NCBI GenBank assembly: GCA_902363675.1
Contig: CABJAV010000020.1
Coordinates: 1 to 50,805, forward strand
Length of the DNA stretch: 50,805 nucleotides
Reading direction: 5' to 3'
DNA from: Lachnospiraceae bacterium
Lineage (GTDB): Bacteria > Bacillota > Clostridia > Lachnospirales > Lachnospiraceae
Shown: positions 9,346 to 19,669 of the stretch, one piece after another
How the letters are laid out: every line of letters begins with the position of its first letter
Position numbering within the stretch: position 1 is the stretch's first letter
Notes under the pieces: generated by a model
Seen by the model: only the letters and a program-made list of their open reading frames with translations
Database searches by the model: none
What the model was told of the DNA's origin: nothing
Translations under genes and position numbers: made by a program

Positions 9346-10230
9346 TCAACAAAGGATTGTAACTCTTTGATGGAGATTTTGAATAAGAACCTCTTCATGC
9401 TCGCCTCCGAACTCTCCGTCCAATGTCCATGCCACATTTTCTTTTGCTGTAATGCGCACCTGATTCGTCTTAAAAGAGTAGATCAGATCCGTATCATCAA
9501 TCATATTTGCAAGGCATGCCAGGATTTCATTAAGCTCGATTGGATTGCGTGGCTTTTTGATCATTGTCACTTCAAAAACGCCATCGTCAAGTTTGACATC
9601 ATTGCCTGTCATTCCTTTGAACCCACCTACCGAAATGGAATTTGTAACCATTCCATAGATGAACTCATCCTGAAATACATTTCCATCATATTCCACCTGC
9701 ATATTATAAGAAGGAATATCATGCAGGCACTTGGCACCTTCCATAATATATGCCACATGGCCGAAGATATTCTTCATCTGCTGGGATGTCTTATAGGACA
9801 CTTCTGTAAAAAGTCCGAACGCAGCAACATAAACAAAGGTATCCTCATTGAAATCTCCGATATCGCACGGAAACGGATGATCTCCCACCGCTACCGCCGC
9901 AGATTTGACCATATCTTTCGGGATGCCAAGAGAATTTGCAAAATCATTGGTACTACCTGCCGGTATATAACCGATTGGCACATCCTGTCCACTCTGGATC
10001 AGTCCGGTCATCACCTCATCGAGAGTTCCATCTCCTCCGCTGCATACAATGCGGTCATAATTTGCAGCTTCTGCAGCCACTTTTTGTATGGCATCCCCCT
10101 GTGCCTGTGTGGTATATACCGTCACCTCGAAGTCTGCTTTTACCATGGTATCTATGATTTCTACCAGATTATTTTTAATCTGTCCCTTTCCCGAATGTGG
10201 GTTAAAAATAAATAATAATTTCTGACTCAT
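9346..10230 (-). CDS. Diacylglycerol/lipid kinase family protein (YegS/DgkB-like)
   Basis: Soluble or membrane-associated lipid kinase that uses ATP to phosphorylate diacylglycerol or a related lipid. The catalytic domain shows the early FNPHSGKG motif, the nucleotide-binding GGDGTLDEV (about 65–73) and PAGSTNDFA (about 90–98); the C-terminal half is the beta-sandwich typical of DgkB. ATG 10230 is preferred to the TTG one codon upstream, with GAGGATG before it. It is the last gene of the run hprK–M18–murB–rapZ–whiA, 10 nt after whiA. DgkB activity, recycling diacylglycerol from lipoteichoic acid synthesis, is the likely role but is not proven by sequence. Confidence 0.88.
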   Translation of the reverse strand: MSQKLLFIFNPHSGKGQIKNNLVEIIDTMVKADFEVTVYTTQAQGDAIQKVAAEAANYDRIVCSGGDGTLDEVMTGLIQSGQDVPIGYIPAGSTNDFANSLGIPKDMVKSAAVAVGDHPFPCDIGDFNEDTFVYVAAFGLFTEVSYKTSQQMKNIFGHVAYIMEGAKCLHDIPSYNMQVEYDGNVFQDEFIYGMVTNSISVGGFKGMTGNDVKLDDGVFEVTMIKKPRNPIELNEILACLANMIDDTDLIYSFKTNQVRITAKENVAWTLDGEFGGEHEEVLIQNLHQRVTILC

Positions 10231-10242
10231 CAATTCTCATCC

Positions 10243-11157
10243 TCATTTGATCACTTTAGTTTCGGTTGCTTCTGCTGATTGCTCGATATCTTCTGCAATC
10301 GCAGCCAGTTTGTGCAATCTGTGGTTGACCCCGGATTTTCCTACCGGTGGATCAAGATATGTACCAAGCTCCTTTAATGTTGCTTCCGGGTAATCCAGTC
10401 TCACCCGCGCCACTTCTGCCAATGGCTTTGGAAGCTGATCAAACCCAATGTATTTTTGAATTTTTTTAATGTCCTCCAACTGTTTGACCGCAGCATTGAC
10501 TGTCTTATTGATATTGGCGGTCTCACAATTTACTTTACGGTTCACGGAATTGCGCATTTCTTTTAAAATGCGGACATTCTCCAGTTTCATCAAAGAGACA
10601 TAAGCCTCCATCACATTGAGCATATCTACAATCTGTGAACCTTCCTTTATATAGAGAACGTACCGTTCTTTGCGCTGTACAATTTTGCCTTCTGCCTCAA
10701 AATATCCTACCAGTTCCTGCAATTGTACTGCCTGTTCCATCGTTCTGCAGACAATTTCGAAATGATAAGATTTATTCGGATTGCTGATTGACCCTGCTGC
10801 AAAAAATGCACCTCGAATAAACGCACGCTTACAGCACATCTGCTGCACAAGCATTCCATCTGCCCGCTGTTCATTGAGAGGAATTTCTTTTTGCGTATCC
10901 CAGCGGAGTGCAGAAAGTATCTTTTTACTTTCGTCTGGCTCCAATGTTTTTTCTGCATCAATTGCAAAAGCCCTCTGTAATAATCCGATATATTTTTCTT
11001 TCAAAAGAGTGTTGTCGGTATCCATTCGCAATTGACCGGACACCGTGTCATATGACCCTTCCATCTCCAGCATTCCCGCCAGTTCCGCCAGCTGGCAGTG
11101 CCGGCTTTTGGAATATTGCTTTGCCAGTTCTTCTTTTACTTCACTTGAGAAAGACAT
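10243..11157 (-). CDS. whiA: DNA-binding protein WhiA
   Basis: A 304-residue conserved Gram-positive regulator linked to cell division and sporulation. It combines an N-terminal LAGLIDADG-like part (about 1–190) with a C-terminal helix-turn-helix (about 215–295, containing DQLPKPLAEVARVRLDYPEATLKELG and then PPVGKSGVNHRL). Start ATG 11157 is one base after the rapZ stop, so the two are tightly coupled. The usual neighbour yvcK, which often sits between rapZ and whiA, is absent here. Confidence 0.95.
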   Translation of the reverse strand: MSFSSEVKEELAKQYSKSRHCQLAELAGMLEMEGSYDTVSGQLRMDTDNTLLKEKYIGLLQRAFAIDAEKTLEPDESKKILSALRWDTQKEIPLNEQRADGMLVQQMCCKRAFIRGAFFAAGSISNPNKSYHFEIVCRTMEQAVQLQELVGYFEAEGKIVQRKERYVLYIKEGSQIVDMLNVMEAYVSLMKLENVRILKEMRNSVNRKVNCETANINKTVNAAVKQLEDIKKIQKYIGFDQLPKPLAEVARVRLDYPEATLKELGTYLDPPVGKSGVNHRLHKLAAIAEDIEQSAEATETKVIK

Positions 11158-11158
11158 C

Positions 11159-12034
11159 TTACTTTCCTCTCAATGCATCTTTTCCAATATCCCGATGCTC
11201 TATCTTTAAACCATAATCTTTATTGCCATCCAGCCGCTTATACAATTCATTGGCCAGTGTGACGGACCGATGTTTACCACCTGTACATCCAATAGAAATC
11301 ACCAGCTGATTCTTTCCCTCCTCAATATAATGAGGAATCAGGAATTTTACCAGGTCTTCCAATTTATCCAAAAACTCTTTTGCCTCTGCAAACTGCATGA
11401 CATACTGCTGGATTTCCACATCATTTCCGGTCTTCGGACGAAGTCCGTCCACATAATATGGATTTGGCAAAAAGCGCACATCCATAACGATATCCGAGTC
11501 TGCCGGAATGCCATACTTGAATCCAAAGGAAAGAATCGTGACATACAGACTGTTAAACTCTTCGTCTTTTACAAAGATACGTTCCAGTTCGGTTTTTAAT
11601 TCTCTTGTAAGCAACCGGCTCGTATCAATAATATAATCGGCCTTTTCTTTCAGATACTCTAATTTGCATCGCTCGCGACGAATTCCCTTGTCCACACGCT
11701 CTCCATGTGCCAGCGGATGACTGCGTCTCGTCTCTTTGTAACGCTTCACAAGCACATTGTCCTCCGCATCCAGGAACAGAATTTCATATTTGATATCCTT
11801 CTTTGAAAGTTCATCCAGCACTGTATTCAGTGAATCCAGACTCTTGCCGCTTCGTGCATCAATACCGATTGCAATTTTCTTCTGTTGTGTATCAAAGCTC
11901 TTGGTGAAATCCACCAGCTTATCCAACAGTGGGATGGGAAGATTGTCAATACAGAAAAAGCCCATATCTTCCATCATTTTCATTGCGGTGCTTTTTCCCG
12001 CACCAGACATTCCTGTAACTATTACCAATCGCAC
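11159..12034 (-). CDS. rapZ: RapZ/YvcJ-family nucleotide-binding protein
   Basis: A 291-residue P-loop protein of the RapZ family. In enterobacteria RapZ is an RNase adaptor controlling amino-sugar synthesis; the Firmicute homologue YvcJ hydrolyses GTP and its role is less clear. The Walker A motif GMSGAGKST is at residues 8–16, a GIDARSG block near 88–94 and the C-terminal GCTGGKHRSV near 248–257, all family signatures. It lies between murB (27 nt) and whiA (1 nt), in the standard order. Length is normal. Confidence 0.95.
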   Translation of the reverse strand: MRLVIVTGMSGAGKSTAMKMMEDMGFFCIDNLPIPLLDKLVDFTKSFDTQQKKIAIGIDARSGKSLDSLNTVLDELSKKDIKYEILFLDAEDNVLVKRYKETRRSHPLAHGERVDKGIRRERCKLEYLKEKADYIIDTSRLLTRELKTELERIFVKDEEFNSLYVTILSFGFKYGIPADSDIVMDVRFLPNPYYVDGLRPKTGNDVEIQQYVMQFAEAKEFLDKLEDLVKFLIPHYIEEGKNQLVISIGCTGGKHRSVTLANELYKRLDGNKDYGLKIEHRDIGKDALRGK

Positions 12035-12061
12035 TCTTCCAACATCCTTCCTGTTCTACTT

Positions 12062-12967
12062 CTAAAACTCACCAATCATTTTCACTTCCGGCTCCAGTTC
12101 CACGCCGAACTGTTCTTTTACTTTTTCTTTTACATCCTGCATCAGCTGTCGCACATCCGCTGCTGTGGCATTGGCATGATTGATAACAAATCCACAGTGT
12201 TTTTCAGAGACCTGCGCCCCGCCAACGGTATACCCCCGAAGTCCGGCATCCATAATCAGCTTTCCTGCAAAATAGCCTTCCGGACGCTTAAATGTGCTTC
12301 CGGCACTCGGATATTCCAACGGTTGTTTTTCCACTCTGCGATTCCGCAGGTCTGCCATCTGTGCACGGATTTCTTCTTCCGGTTTCTTTTCAAGCTTTAT
12401 CGTTGCCTCCACAACAATACCGCCTTTTTCCATAATACAGCTGTGACGATAGGACAAATCCAATTCTTCTACCGATAAGGTATGCATCATTCCTTCCGGA
12501 TCGATCACCTTGACACTCTCAAGAATATCTTTCATCTCTCCACCATAGGCACCTGCATTCATGGTAACTGCGCCGCCGATGCTTCCCGGAATTCCTGCTG
12601 CAAATTCCATTCCGCCAAGGCCTGCTGCCGCTGCCTCATTCGCTACTTTCGAGAGCAATGCGCCCGCTCCTGCCACAATCTTTGTACCTTCTACACGGAT
12701 ATCATTCATTCCGCTTCCTATCTCAATGACAAGGCCACGGATTCCCTTATCTCCTACAAGAAGATTGCTTCCGTTACCAATCACAGTAACTTCTGCATTT
12801 TCTTTTTTTGCTGCTTCAAGCAAAGCCGGCAGCTGCTCCTGATTCGGGCAGGCGTATACTTCTGCCGGACCACCGATACGAAATGTTGTATGCTTCGCCA
12901 TCAGTTCTTCTTTCATCAGCCGCATTTCCGGGAAACTTCCAAATATTTTATCAAATAATTCTGACAT
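12062..12967 (-). CDS. murB: UDP-N-acetylenolpyruvoylglucosamine reductase
   Basis: FAD-dependent enzyme that completes UDP-N-acetylmuramic acid, an early cytoplasmic step of peptidoglycan synthesis. The 301-residue protein shows the FAD-binding GNGSNLLVGD (about 62–71), GIPGSIGGAVTMNAGAYGGE (about 123–142), the active-site serine region YPSAGSTFKRPEG (about 220–232), and a C-terminal H-G-F-V-I-N block. Its first base overlaps the last base of the aminopeptidase gene, so they are co-transcribed. Confidence 0.96.
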   Translation of the reverse strand: MSELFDKIFGSFPEMRLMKEELMAKHTTFRIGGPAEVYACPNQEQLPALLEAAKKENAEVTVIGNGSNLLVGDKGIRGLVIEIGSGMNDIRVEGTKIVAGAGALLSKVANEAAAAGLGGMEFAAGIPGSIGGAVTMNAGAYGGEMKDILESVKVIDPEGMMHTLSVEELDLSYRHSCIMEKGGIVVEATIKLEKKPEEEIRAQMADLRNRRVEKQPLEYPSAGSTFKRPEGYFAGKLIMDAGLRGYTVGGAQVSEKHCGFVINHANATAADVRQLMQDVKEKVKEQFGVELEPEVKMIGEF

Positions 12968-14376
12968 TATGCCTCCTTTAGAAATGCAACATATCCCTGC
13001 AATGCTTCATACAGATCCACTTTGCTGATGATTTCCCATGGTGCATGCATGTTCAATACGGCCACACCGCTGTCAATAACATTCATGTCATAGTTTGCAA
13101 GAATGTAGGCGATCGTTCCACCGCCGCCCTGATCTACTTTTCCAAGTTCTGCTGTCTGGAACGATACATTGTTTTTATCCATAATATTGCGAAGCTTTGC
13201 AACATATTCCGCATTTGCATCATTGGAACCGCTTTTTCCTCTTGCTCCTGTATATTTGTTAAATACCAATCCTTTTCCAAAATATGCACTGTTTCTTTTT
13301 TCCATAACCGATGGATAATTTGGATCGAAAGCTGCCGATACATCGGAAGAAAGTACTTTGGAATTACGCATCGCTCTGCGAACGGCAAGCTCACTATATG
13401 TTCCTACAAGGTTCATCACTTCTGCTACACAGTTTTCAAAGAAACGGGATTGCATTCCGGATGCTCCCACACTTCCAATCTCTTCCTTATCTACAAGAAG
13501 ACATACGCTTGTATACTCCGGATTCTCTACTTTAAGCATTGCCTCAAAAGACGGATATGCGCAGACTCTGTCATCATGTCCGTAACCCATGATCATGCTG
13601 CGGTCAAAGCCGTAATCTCTAGCAGCTCCAGCCGGAACCACTTCGATTTCTGCAGAGAGAAAATCCTCCTCGTCAATTCCATATTCTTTGGAAAGAATAT
13701 CAAGAATATTTGCTTTCACACGATCCTTTGTCTTCTTTTTGTCGTCTTCATCTTCGCTTTCTTCCGCCGGGATGCTTCCGATCAGTAAGTCAAGTGCCTC
13801 GCCCTCGATGACCTTGGCTGCTTTCTTTTCCATCTGATCTGCTGATAAATGGATCAGTAAATCGCTGATTCCAAATACCGGGTCGGTTGGTTTCTCACCG
13901 ATATTTACTTTCACGGTTGTTCCGTCCTTTTTACAGATAACACCGTGCAAAGCCAGTGGAAGTGTTACCCACTGGTATTTTTTCACACCACCGTAATAAT
14001 GTGTGTCAAGCATTGCCATCTCTGTGTCTTCATACAGTGGCACCTGCTTTAAATCCAAACGCGGAGAATCGATGTGTGCGCCTAAGATGTTCATTCCCTG
14101 CTCCATATCCTTGCTGCCGAGAATAAACATTGCCAGACCTTTTCCCATGTTGTTTGCAACTACCTTATCGCCAGCCTTAAGTGTTGCAGAAGATGCGATC
14201 AGTTCGTCCAGATCCGCAAATCCTGCCCCTTTTGCTTTCGCATATAAATGCGCAGTACATTCTCTCTCTGTCTTACAGTCGGAGATAAAGCTGCGATACG
14301 CTTCTGCAAATGCAAAAATTTCTTCTCTTTTGTTGGAAGGATACTTATCCCACGCGTTCTTTTTTTCCATTTCCAT
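12967..14376 (-). CDS. M18 family aminopeptidase
   Basis: A 469-residue cytosolic dizinc exopeptidase that removes N-terminal residues, preferentially acidic ones in characterised members. Metal and catalytic blocks are clear: GAHIDSPRLD (about 99–108), DKEEIGSVG (about 298–306), MGYGHDDRVCAYPS, and a C-terminal NMHAPWEI with the last histidine ligand. Two in-frame ATGs lie two codons apart; the second (14370) is better spaced from AGAGG. It overlaps murB by one base and starts 6 nt after hprK, so it belongs to the same transcript. Confidence 0.93.
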   Translation of the reverse strand: MEMEKKNAWDKYPSNKREEIFAFAEAYRSFISDCKTERECTAHLYAKAKGAGFADLDELIASSATLKAGDKVVANNMGKGLAMFILGSKDMEQGMNILGAHIDSPRLDLKQVPLYEDTEMAMLDTHYYGGVKKYQWVTLPLALHGVICKKDGTTVKVNIGEKPTDPVFGISDLLIHLSADQMEKKAAKVIEGEALDLLIGSIPAEESEDEDDKKKTKDRVKANILDILSKEYGIDEEDFLSAEIEVVPAGAARDYGFDRSMIMGYGHDDRVCAYPSFEAMLKVENPEYTSVCLLVDKEEIGSVGASGMQSRFFENCVAEVMNLVGTYSELAVRRAMRNSKVLSSDVSAAFDPNYPSVMEKRNSAYFGKGLVFNKYTGARGKSGSNDANAEYVAKLRNIMDKNNVSFQTAELGKVDQGGGGTIAYILANYDMNVIDSGVAVLNMHAPWEIISKVDLYEALQGYVAFLKEA

Positions 14377-14382
14377 TACCTC

Positions 14383-15327
14383 TTATTCATCGTCGTCATT
14401 CTTTTTTGTCATGTTTGCCTGCACTCTGCGGTACAGTTCCTGAGCCGCATTATAGCCCATCTTCTTCTGTCTGTGGTTGACTGCTGCAGTCTCACAGATG
14501 ACTGCAAGATTCCGGCCCGGACGAATCGGAAGTGAGTGACATACGACCTTGTTTCCAAGATACTCAATATACTCTTCCTCGAGGCCAAGGCGGTCATAAT
14601 CCGCATCCTTCTTCCAGTCTTCAAGTTTGATGACCAGATCAATCTGCTGCTTTTCCTTTACGCACTCAACACCGTACAGAGCTTTTACATCGATAATACC
14701 GATACCACGCAACTCAATAAAATGGCGGGTAACTTCCGGTGATGTTCCAATCAGTGTGTGCTCATTAATCTTACGTATCTCCACAACATCATCCGTAACA
14801 AGTCGATGTCCACGACGGATCAGTTCCAATGCAGCCTCGCTTTTTCCAATTCCGCTGTCTCCGGTAATCATAAGTCCTTCGCCATATACATCTACCAATA
14901 CACCATGCACGGTAATACTAGGCGCCAGTTTTTCTGCCAGTGTGTAGATCAATTCTGCCATAAACTCGGAAGTTGGCCGGCTTGTTCCAAGAATCGGCAC
15001 ATGATTTTTCTCTGCCTGTTCAATAAAAATGGCATCCGGCTGCAGGTCTCTGCAGAAAATAACGCACGGAATCTCAAACTGTAAAAAAGCACTGTATCGG
15101 ATACGTTTTTCTTCATCACTCATCTGCTGAATATATGCGTATTCTACATTACCGATCATCTGGATTCGTGACTGCTCGAAATGAGCAAAGTATCCGGTCA
15201 GCTGTAAGGCCGGACGGTTTACATCACTTGATGTGATCTTGATTTTTTTCAAATCTATATTGTCTGTAAAATTTTTCAGATCAAGAATTTGTGCAATCTT
15301 AGCTACACTTACACTGAAATCATTCAT
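14383..15327 (-). CDS. hprK: HPr kinase/phosphorylase
   Basis: Bifunctional enzyme that phosphorylates and dephosphorylates Ser46 of HPr, the switch for carbon catabolite control in Firmicutes. The 314-residue protein has the N-terminal domain (about 1–130) and a catalytic core with Walker A GDSGIGKS (156–163) and the family signature ELRGIGIIDVKALYG (about 205–219). A 116-nt gap separates it from uvrC, so it may have its own promoter and lead the murB–rapZ–whiA run. An HPr-like protein is encoded at 34317–34571, but it lacks the usual active-site arginine; the canonical HPr gene is not seen in this window. Confidence 0.96.
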   Translation of the reverse strand: MNDFSVSVAKIAQILDLKNFTDNIDLKKIKITSSDVNRPALQLTGYFAHFEQSRIQMIGNVEYAYIQQMSDEEKRIRYSAFLQFEIPCVIFCRDLQPDAIFIEQAEKNHVPILGTSRPTSEFMAELIYTLAEKLAPSITVHGVLVDVYGEGLMITGDSGIGKSEAALELIRRGHRLVTDDVVEIRKINEHTLIGTSPEVTRHFIELRGIGIIDVKALYGVECVKEKQQIDLVIKLEDWKKDADYDRLGLEEEYIEYLGNKVVCHSLPIRPGRNLAVICETAAVNHRQKKMGYNAAQELYRRVQANMTKKNDDDE

Positions 15328-15443
15328 GTGCCTCTTCCCCCTAATGTTTTATGATTTGATTAATCAGATTACTGCATGCTTCGCATTCTTGTAATTTGAC
15401 CCTTTAATCATTTTATTCTAACACTTTGGCCCTGATATAGCAA

Positions 15444-17321
15444 TTATTTCTCCACTGCCGGCGGGTTATGCAAAAAAGCATATACTTTCTCTGCCGCCGC
15501 CCGGTTCATGCTTGGTGCCTGCGCCAATTCTTCCACAGTTGCATTGCGTATATTTTCGATAGACTGAAACTGTTTCATAAGTGCTTTGCGCCGCGTCGGG
15601 CCAATGCCCTCTATATCGTCTAAAATCGAATGCACCTGTGCCTTAGAGCGTAGTGAACGGTGATACTCAATCGCAAACCGGTGCGCCTCATCCTGTATCC
15701 GTGTGACCAGTTTGAAGCCTTCGCCATGCCGGTCGATCGGGATTTCCACATTATTAAAATACAATCCACGCGTGCGGTGATTATCATCTTTAACCATACC
15801 ACACACCGGAATCGAAAGCCCCAGTTCCTGCAATACCTGCAGACAGATATTTACCTGACCTCTTCCACCATCCATCATAATGATATCCGGAAAACGCGTA
15901 AAACTTCCAAGTTCCTGTGGCATTTCTTTTTCTATTAACTCCTGCTGTTCCCGCATGCCGTGGGAAAATCGCCGGGTCAGGACTTCATGCATGGATGCAT
16001 AATCATCCGGTCCTGTGATCGTGCGAAGCTTGAACTTGCGGTAATCGCTGCGCTTTGGTTTTCCTTTTTCATATACGATCATAGAACCTACGGTCTCAAA
16101 ACCGTTGATATTGGAAATATCGTAAGCTTCCATACGGTTGAGACCTTTCATTCCCAGCAAGTGTTCAATTTCTTTTACCGCACCGATCGTACGGCCTTCT
16201 TCTCTCTTGATTTTTTCTTTGTCCTGGTTAAGAACCAATGCCGCATTTTTGGCAGCAAGTTCTACCAGTTTCTCTTTCATTCCTTTCTGTGGAATGCGGA
16301 TCGTCACTTTATGTCCGCGCTTTTTCGTAAGCCACTCTTCAAGTACCGGAATATCTTCGATGCTTTCCTGCAACATAATTTCTCTTGGAATAAATGGCGT
16401 TCCTGAATAAAACTGCTTTACAAAATTCACAAGAATATCGCTTGTGCTCTCTTCCGAACCGACACGCACATGAAAATGGTCTCTTCCGATAATCTTTCCG
16501 CTTCGAATAAAAAAGACCTGTACAACTGCATCCGTATCATCCGAAGCCATCGCAATGATATCCTTGTCCTCACCATCCGTATTTGTGATTTTCTGCTTCT
16601 GTGCGATCTGCTTCACACTCGTCAGAAGTTCCCGGTACTCAATGGCCTTTTCAAATTCCATTGCTTCAGATGCATCCTGCATCTTTGTTTCAAGTTCCCT
16701 GATTACCGGCGCATAGTTTCCGTTAAGGAACTCCAGTGCTTTGCCCACCTGCCTGCCGTAGGTTTCTTTATCGATGTATCCCTGACAGGGCGCATCACAT
16801 TGGTGAATATGATAATTGAGACAGGCACGATCCAATCCGATATCTCTTGGAAGTTTCCGGTTGCAGGTACGAAGTTTATAAATCTTATTGATCAGCTCAA
16901 TCGTGTCTTTGACAGCACCTGCACTCGTGTATGGTCCAAAATATCTGGACTTGTCTTTTTTGAGCTGGCGCGAAAACAGTACACGTGGAAAATCTTCTCC
17001 CATCGTCACCCGAATATACGGATACGTCTTATCATCACGAAGCATCGTATTATACTTTGGTGTATGCTCTTTGATCAGATTACATTCGAGCACGAGCGCC
17101 TCCAGCTCCGAATCAGTAATGATATACTCAAAGCGGGCAATGTGCTCTACCATCTGTTTTTTCTTGATTCCCTCATCATGACTCGGCTGAAAATACTGCC
17201 GTACACGTTTTCGCAGGCTGACTGCTTTTCCGATATAAATAATTGCATCCGTACTGTCGTGCATAATATAGACCCCCGGCTGATCCGGGAGTTTTTTTAA
17301 TTCTTCCTGAAAATCAAACAT
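15444..17321 (-). CDS. uvrC: Excinuclease ABC subunit C
   Basis: Dual-incision nuclease of nucleotide excision repair, acting with UvrA and UvrB on damaged DNA. The 625-residue protein begins with a GIY-YIG domain (PGVYIMHD… IIYIGKA, about 15–33) for 3' incision. It continues with a UVR motif for UvrB binding (about 200–235), a UvrC RNase H-like domain with EAYDISN and DGGRGQV (5' incision), and a C-terminal helix-hairpin-helix ([14 protein letters not shown]). Complete. It lies 55 nt after ftsH, with a terminator between them. Confidence 0.96.
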   Translation of the reverse strand: MFDFQEELKKLPDQPGVYIMHDSTDAIIYIGKAVSLRKRVRQYFQPSHDEGIKKKQMVEHIARFEYIITDSELEALVLECNLIKEHTPKYNTMLRDDKTYPYIRVTMGEDFPRVLFSRQLKKDKSRYFGPYTSAGAVKDTIELINKIYKLRTCNRKLPRDIGLDRACLNYHIHQCDAPCQGYIDKETYGRQVGKALEFLNGNYAPVIRELETKMQDASEAMEFEKAIEYRELLTSVKQIAQKQKITNTDGEDKDIIAMASDDTDAVVQVFFIRSGKIIGRDHFHVRVGSEESTSDILVNFVKQFYSGTPFIPREIMLQESIEDIPVLEEWLTKKRGHKVTIRIPQKGMKEKLVELAAKNAALVLNQDKEKIKREEGRTIGAVKEIEHLLGMKGLNRMEAYDISNINGFETVGSMIVYEKGKPKRSDYRKFKLRTITGPDDYASMHEVLTRRFSHGMREQQELIEKEMPQELGSFTRFPDIIMMDGGRGQVNICLQVLQELGLSIPVCGMVKDDNHRTRGLYFNNVEIPIDRHGEGFKLVTRIQDEAHRFAIEYHRSLRSKAQVHSILDDIEGIGPTRRKALMKQFQSIENIRNATVEELAQAPSMNRAAAEKVYAFLHNPPAVEK

Positions 17322-17334
17322 CCTCTTCCCTCGT

Positions 17335-17369
17335 CAGAAAAAGCAGGAATGTCCTGCATCCCTGCTTTT
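17335..17369 (-). terminator. Intrinsic terminator of ftsH
   Basis: AAAAGCAGG (17361–17369 as read on minus) pairs with CCTGCTTTT (17339–17347), followed by T. It begins 8 nt beyond the ftsH stop codon and ends just before uvrC. Confidence 0.82.
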
Positions 17370-17376
17370 ATCTATG

Positions 17377-19443
17377 TTAATCTTCGAACATATCATCATT
17401 ATTGACCGGAGAAATAGTTGGCTGTGTGTCCGGTACTTCATTATCTGCCGGATTCAGTCCACTTCCCTTATGCCCTTCTGTTTCTTCCGGCTCCGGTAAT
17501 CCCTTCATTTCTCTGAAGATCTTCATGAACTCCTTACCGGTAATTGTCTCTTTCTCATAAAGATACTCACTGATATGATCCAAAATCTCACGATTCTCTG
17601 TCAGCATACGCATCGCTTCATCGTAACTGTGATTGATAATATCAAGAACTTCCTTGTCAATCATGCCTGCAGTGTCCTCGCCACAGATCAGGCCTGCACG
17701 TCCGTCCAGATACTGATTCTCAACTGTTGCAAGGCACATCATTCCAAACTTGTCTGACATACCGTACATAGTTACCATGGCACGGGCAATCTTGGTTGCC
17801 TGCTCAATATCGTTTGCGGCTCCGCTCGTTACAGACTGGAAAACAAGTACCTCTGCGGCACGACCTGCCATATATGTTGTAATCTTTGCAAGAAGTTCAT
17901 CTTTTGTCTCAAGATACTTTTCTTCTTCCGGTGTCTGCAGTGTGTAACCAAGTGCGCCCATAGTACGTGGCACAATTGTGATCTTCTGTACCGGCTCTGT
18001 ATTTTTCTGCAATGCAGATACAAGCGCATGACCAACTTCGTGATAGGAAACAATCTTTCTTTCCTTGTCGCTCATAACACGGTCTTTCTTTTCTTTACCA
18101 CCGACTGCTACAAGTTCAAATGCTTCGAACAGATCCGACTGGTTTACAAATTTTCTTCCATTCTTAACCGCATTGATTGCAGCCTCATTGATCATATTGG
18201 CAAGATCGGATCCGACCAGTCCTGCAGTCGCAAGTGCAAGTGCATCCAGATCTACGGTCTCATCCATATGCACATCCTTGGAATGTACTTTTAAGGTTTC
18301 CAGACGTCCCTTTAAATCCGGCTTGTCAACAATAATCCGTCGGTCGAAACGGCCCGGACGAAGCAGTGCTTTGTCAAGCACTTCCGGACGGTTCGTTGCT
18401 GCAAGAATTAAGATTCCCTTGGATGCATCAAAACCATCCATCTCTGCAAGCAACTGGTTCAATGTCTGCTCACGCTCATCATTGCCTCCGCCGTATCGGC
18501 TATCACGGCTTTTACCGATTGCATCAATCTCATCGATAAATATAATACAAGGTGCCATCTTCTGTGCTTCCTTGAACAAGTCTCTGACTCGGGAAGCTCC
18601 GACACCTACGAACATCTCTACGAAATCCGAACCTGCCAGAGAAAAGAACGGAACATTTGCTTCTCCTGCCACTGCCTTTGCAAGGAGTGTCTTACCGGTT
18701 CCTGGAGATCCCACAAGAAGCGCTCCTTTCGGAAGCTTCGCTCCAATATCGCGGTATTTTTTCGGATTGTGCAGAAAATCAACTACTTCCTGCAGGGATT
18801 CTTTTGCCTCATCCTGTCCCGCAACATCTTTGAATGTCACACCGGTTGTTTTCTCTACATATACCTTGGCTGTCGTCTTTCCGACGCCCATCGCACCGCC
18901 ACCCATGCGCTTCATCAGGAAGCCAAACAAAATCCAGATCAGTACAAGTGGAATAATAAAACTTAAGATATTGACCAGCCATGTAGATGTATTATCCGGT
19001 ACCGTTGCTGAAATCTCAATTGCTTTTCCTTCAGAAGTCTTTGCATTCTTTAAAGTTCTGATCAGATCCATATCATTAACGATTCCAGTATAATAAGTCA
19101 CTTTATAAGGTGCCTTATCCTTTACCAGTGTGTAGTCCATCTCATAGGAGCTGAATTCCACAGTCTTAATATTTTTCTTGTCCAGCTGCTCAAGGAATTC
19201 CGAATATGTAGTTTCCTTTGAGCTCATCTGCGAAAAGCGGCTGGAAAAAAGTGAAATCAGAAACAATGCCACAAGCGTTACCATAATGAATCCAAGAATC
19301 ATCTGCCCATTGTGGTTCTTCTTGTTGTTGTCATTGTTATTGTTTCCATTATTGTTGTTATTGTTATAATTGTTACCGTTATTATAATTATCGCCACCGT
19401 TATAGTTTCCGTTGTTATAATTATTCGGTGCCTGATTATCCAT
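17377..19443 (-). CDS. ftsH: ATP-dependent zinc metalloprotease FtsH
   Basis: Membrane AAA+ protease for quality control of membrane and regulatory proteins. From ATG 19443 (GGAGG just upstream) the protein has 688 residues; an ATG at 19467 is also open. Residues 7–40 are almost only Asn, Gly and Tyr, an unusual low-complexity N-terminal tail on the cytosolic side of the first membrane segment (about 48–66). A second membrane segment lies near 155–175. The AAA module has Walker A GSPGTGKT and Walker B FIDEIDA; the protease has the zinc motif HEVGH in place of the common HEAGH, which keeps both His and Glu. The promoter must lie in the 225-nt gap shared with pyrG. Confidence 0.95.
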   Translation of the reverse strand: MDNQAPNNYNNGNYNGGDNYNNGNNYNNNNNNGNNNNDNNKKNHNGQMILGFIMVTLVALFLISLFSSRFSQMSSKETTYSEFLEQLDKKNIKTVEFSSYEMDYTLVKDKAPYKVTYYTGIVNDMDLIRTLKNAKTSEGKAIEISATVPDNTSTWLVNILSFIIPLVLIWILFGFLMKRMGGGAMGVGKTTAKVYVEKTTGVTFKDVAGQDEAKESLQEVVDFLHNPKKYRDIGAKLPKGALLVGSPGTGKTLLAKAVAGEANVPFFSLAGSDFVEMFVGVGASRVRDLFKEAQKMAPCIIFIDEIDAIGKSRDSRYGGGNDEREQTLNQLLAEMDGFDASKGILILAATNRPEVLDKALLRPGRFDRRIIVDKPDLKGRLETLKVHSKDVHMDETVDLDALALATAGLVGSDLANMINEAAINAVKNGRKFVNQSDLFEAFELVAVGGKEKKDRVMSDKERKIVSYHEVGHALVSALQKNTEPVQKITIVPRTMGALGYTLQTPEEEKYLETKDELLAKITTYMAGRAAEVLVFQSVTSGAANDIEQATKIARAMVTMYGMSDKFGMMCLATVENQYLDGRAGLICGEDTAGMIDKEVLDIINHSYDEAMRMLTENREILDHISEYLYEKETITGKEFMKIFREMKGLPEPEETEGHKGSGLNPADNEVPDTQPTISPVNNDDMFED

Positions 19444-19587
19444 AAGCCCTCCATTTGTATGTCGCATCGTACATCTCTCATTTGATTCTCTTGTTTAACA
19501 TCCTTATTATATGTAATAGAACACTTAAAATCAACAATTTGTTCATGAACTTTTTCTGCTTATTTATAAAGTTTTTCTAAAAAAGGT

Positions 19588-19617
19588 ATGGCATAAATTG
19601 ATTTATGGCTGTATAAT
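19588..19617 (+). promoter_or_regulatory. pyrG promoter
   Basis: TATAAT at 19612–19617 with ATGGCA (19588–19593) 18 nt upstream. The resulting leader of about 45 nt carries GAGGAGG before the pyrG ATG. The longer frame from 19598 would overlap this promoter. Confidence 0.5.
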
Positions 19618-19669
19618 ATGTAAGTTATTTTATATATTCGAAAGCATATTACGATTGAGGAGGAAAATT

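Noticed and set aside
9367..10215. 282-codon plus-strand ORF opposite the lipid kinase
   Set aside because: Shadow of a clear DgkB-type gene; composition (Ile/Cys/His-rich) is typical of antisense reading.
13045..13788. 247-codon plus-strand ORF opposite the aminopeptidase
   Set aside because: Shadow of the M18 gene; Cys/His/Phe-rich reading without domain.
16470..17300. 276-codon plus-strand ORF opposite uvrC
   Set aside because: Shadow of uvrC; no recognisable domain.
18065..19093. 342-codon plus-strand ORF opposite ftsH
   Set aside because: It is an antisense shadow of the highly conserved AAA and protease domains, Ser/Pro/Arg-rich, with no family match and no ribosome site.
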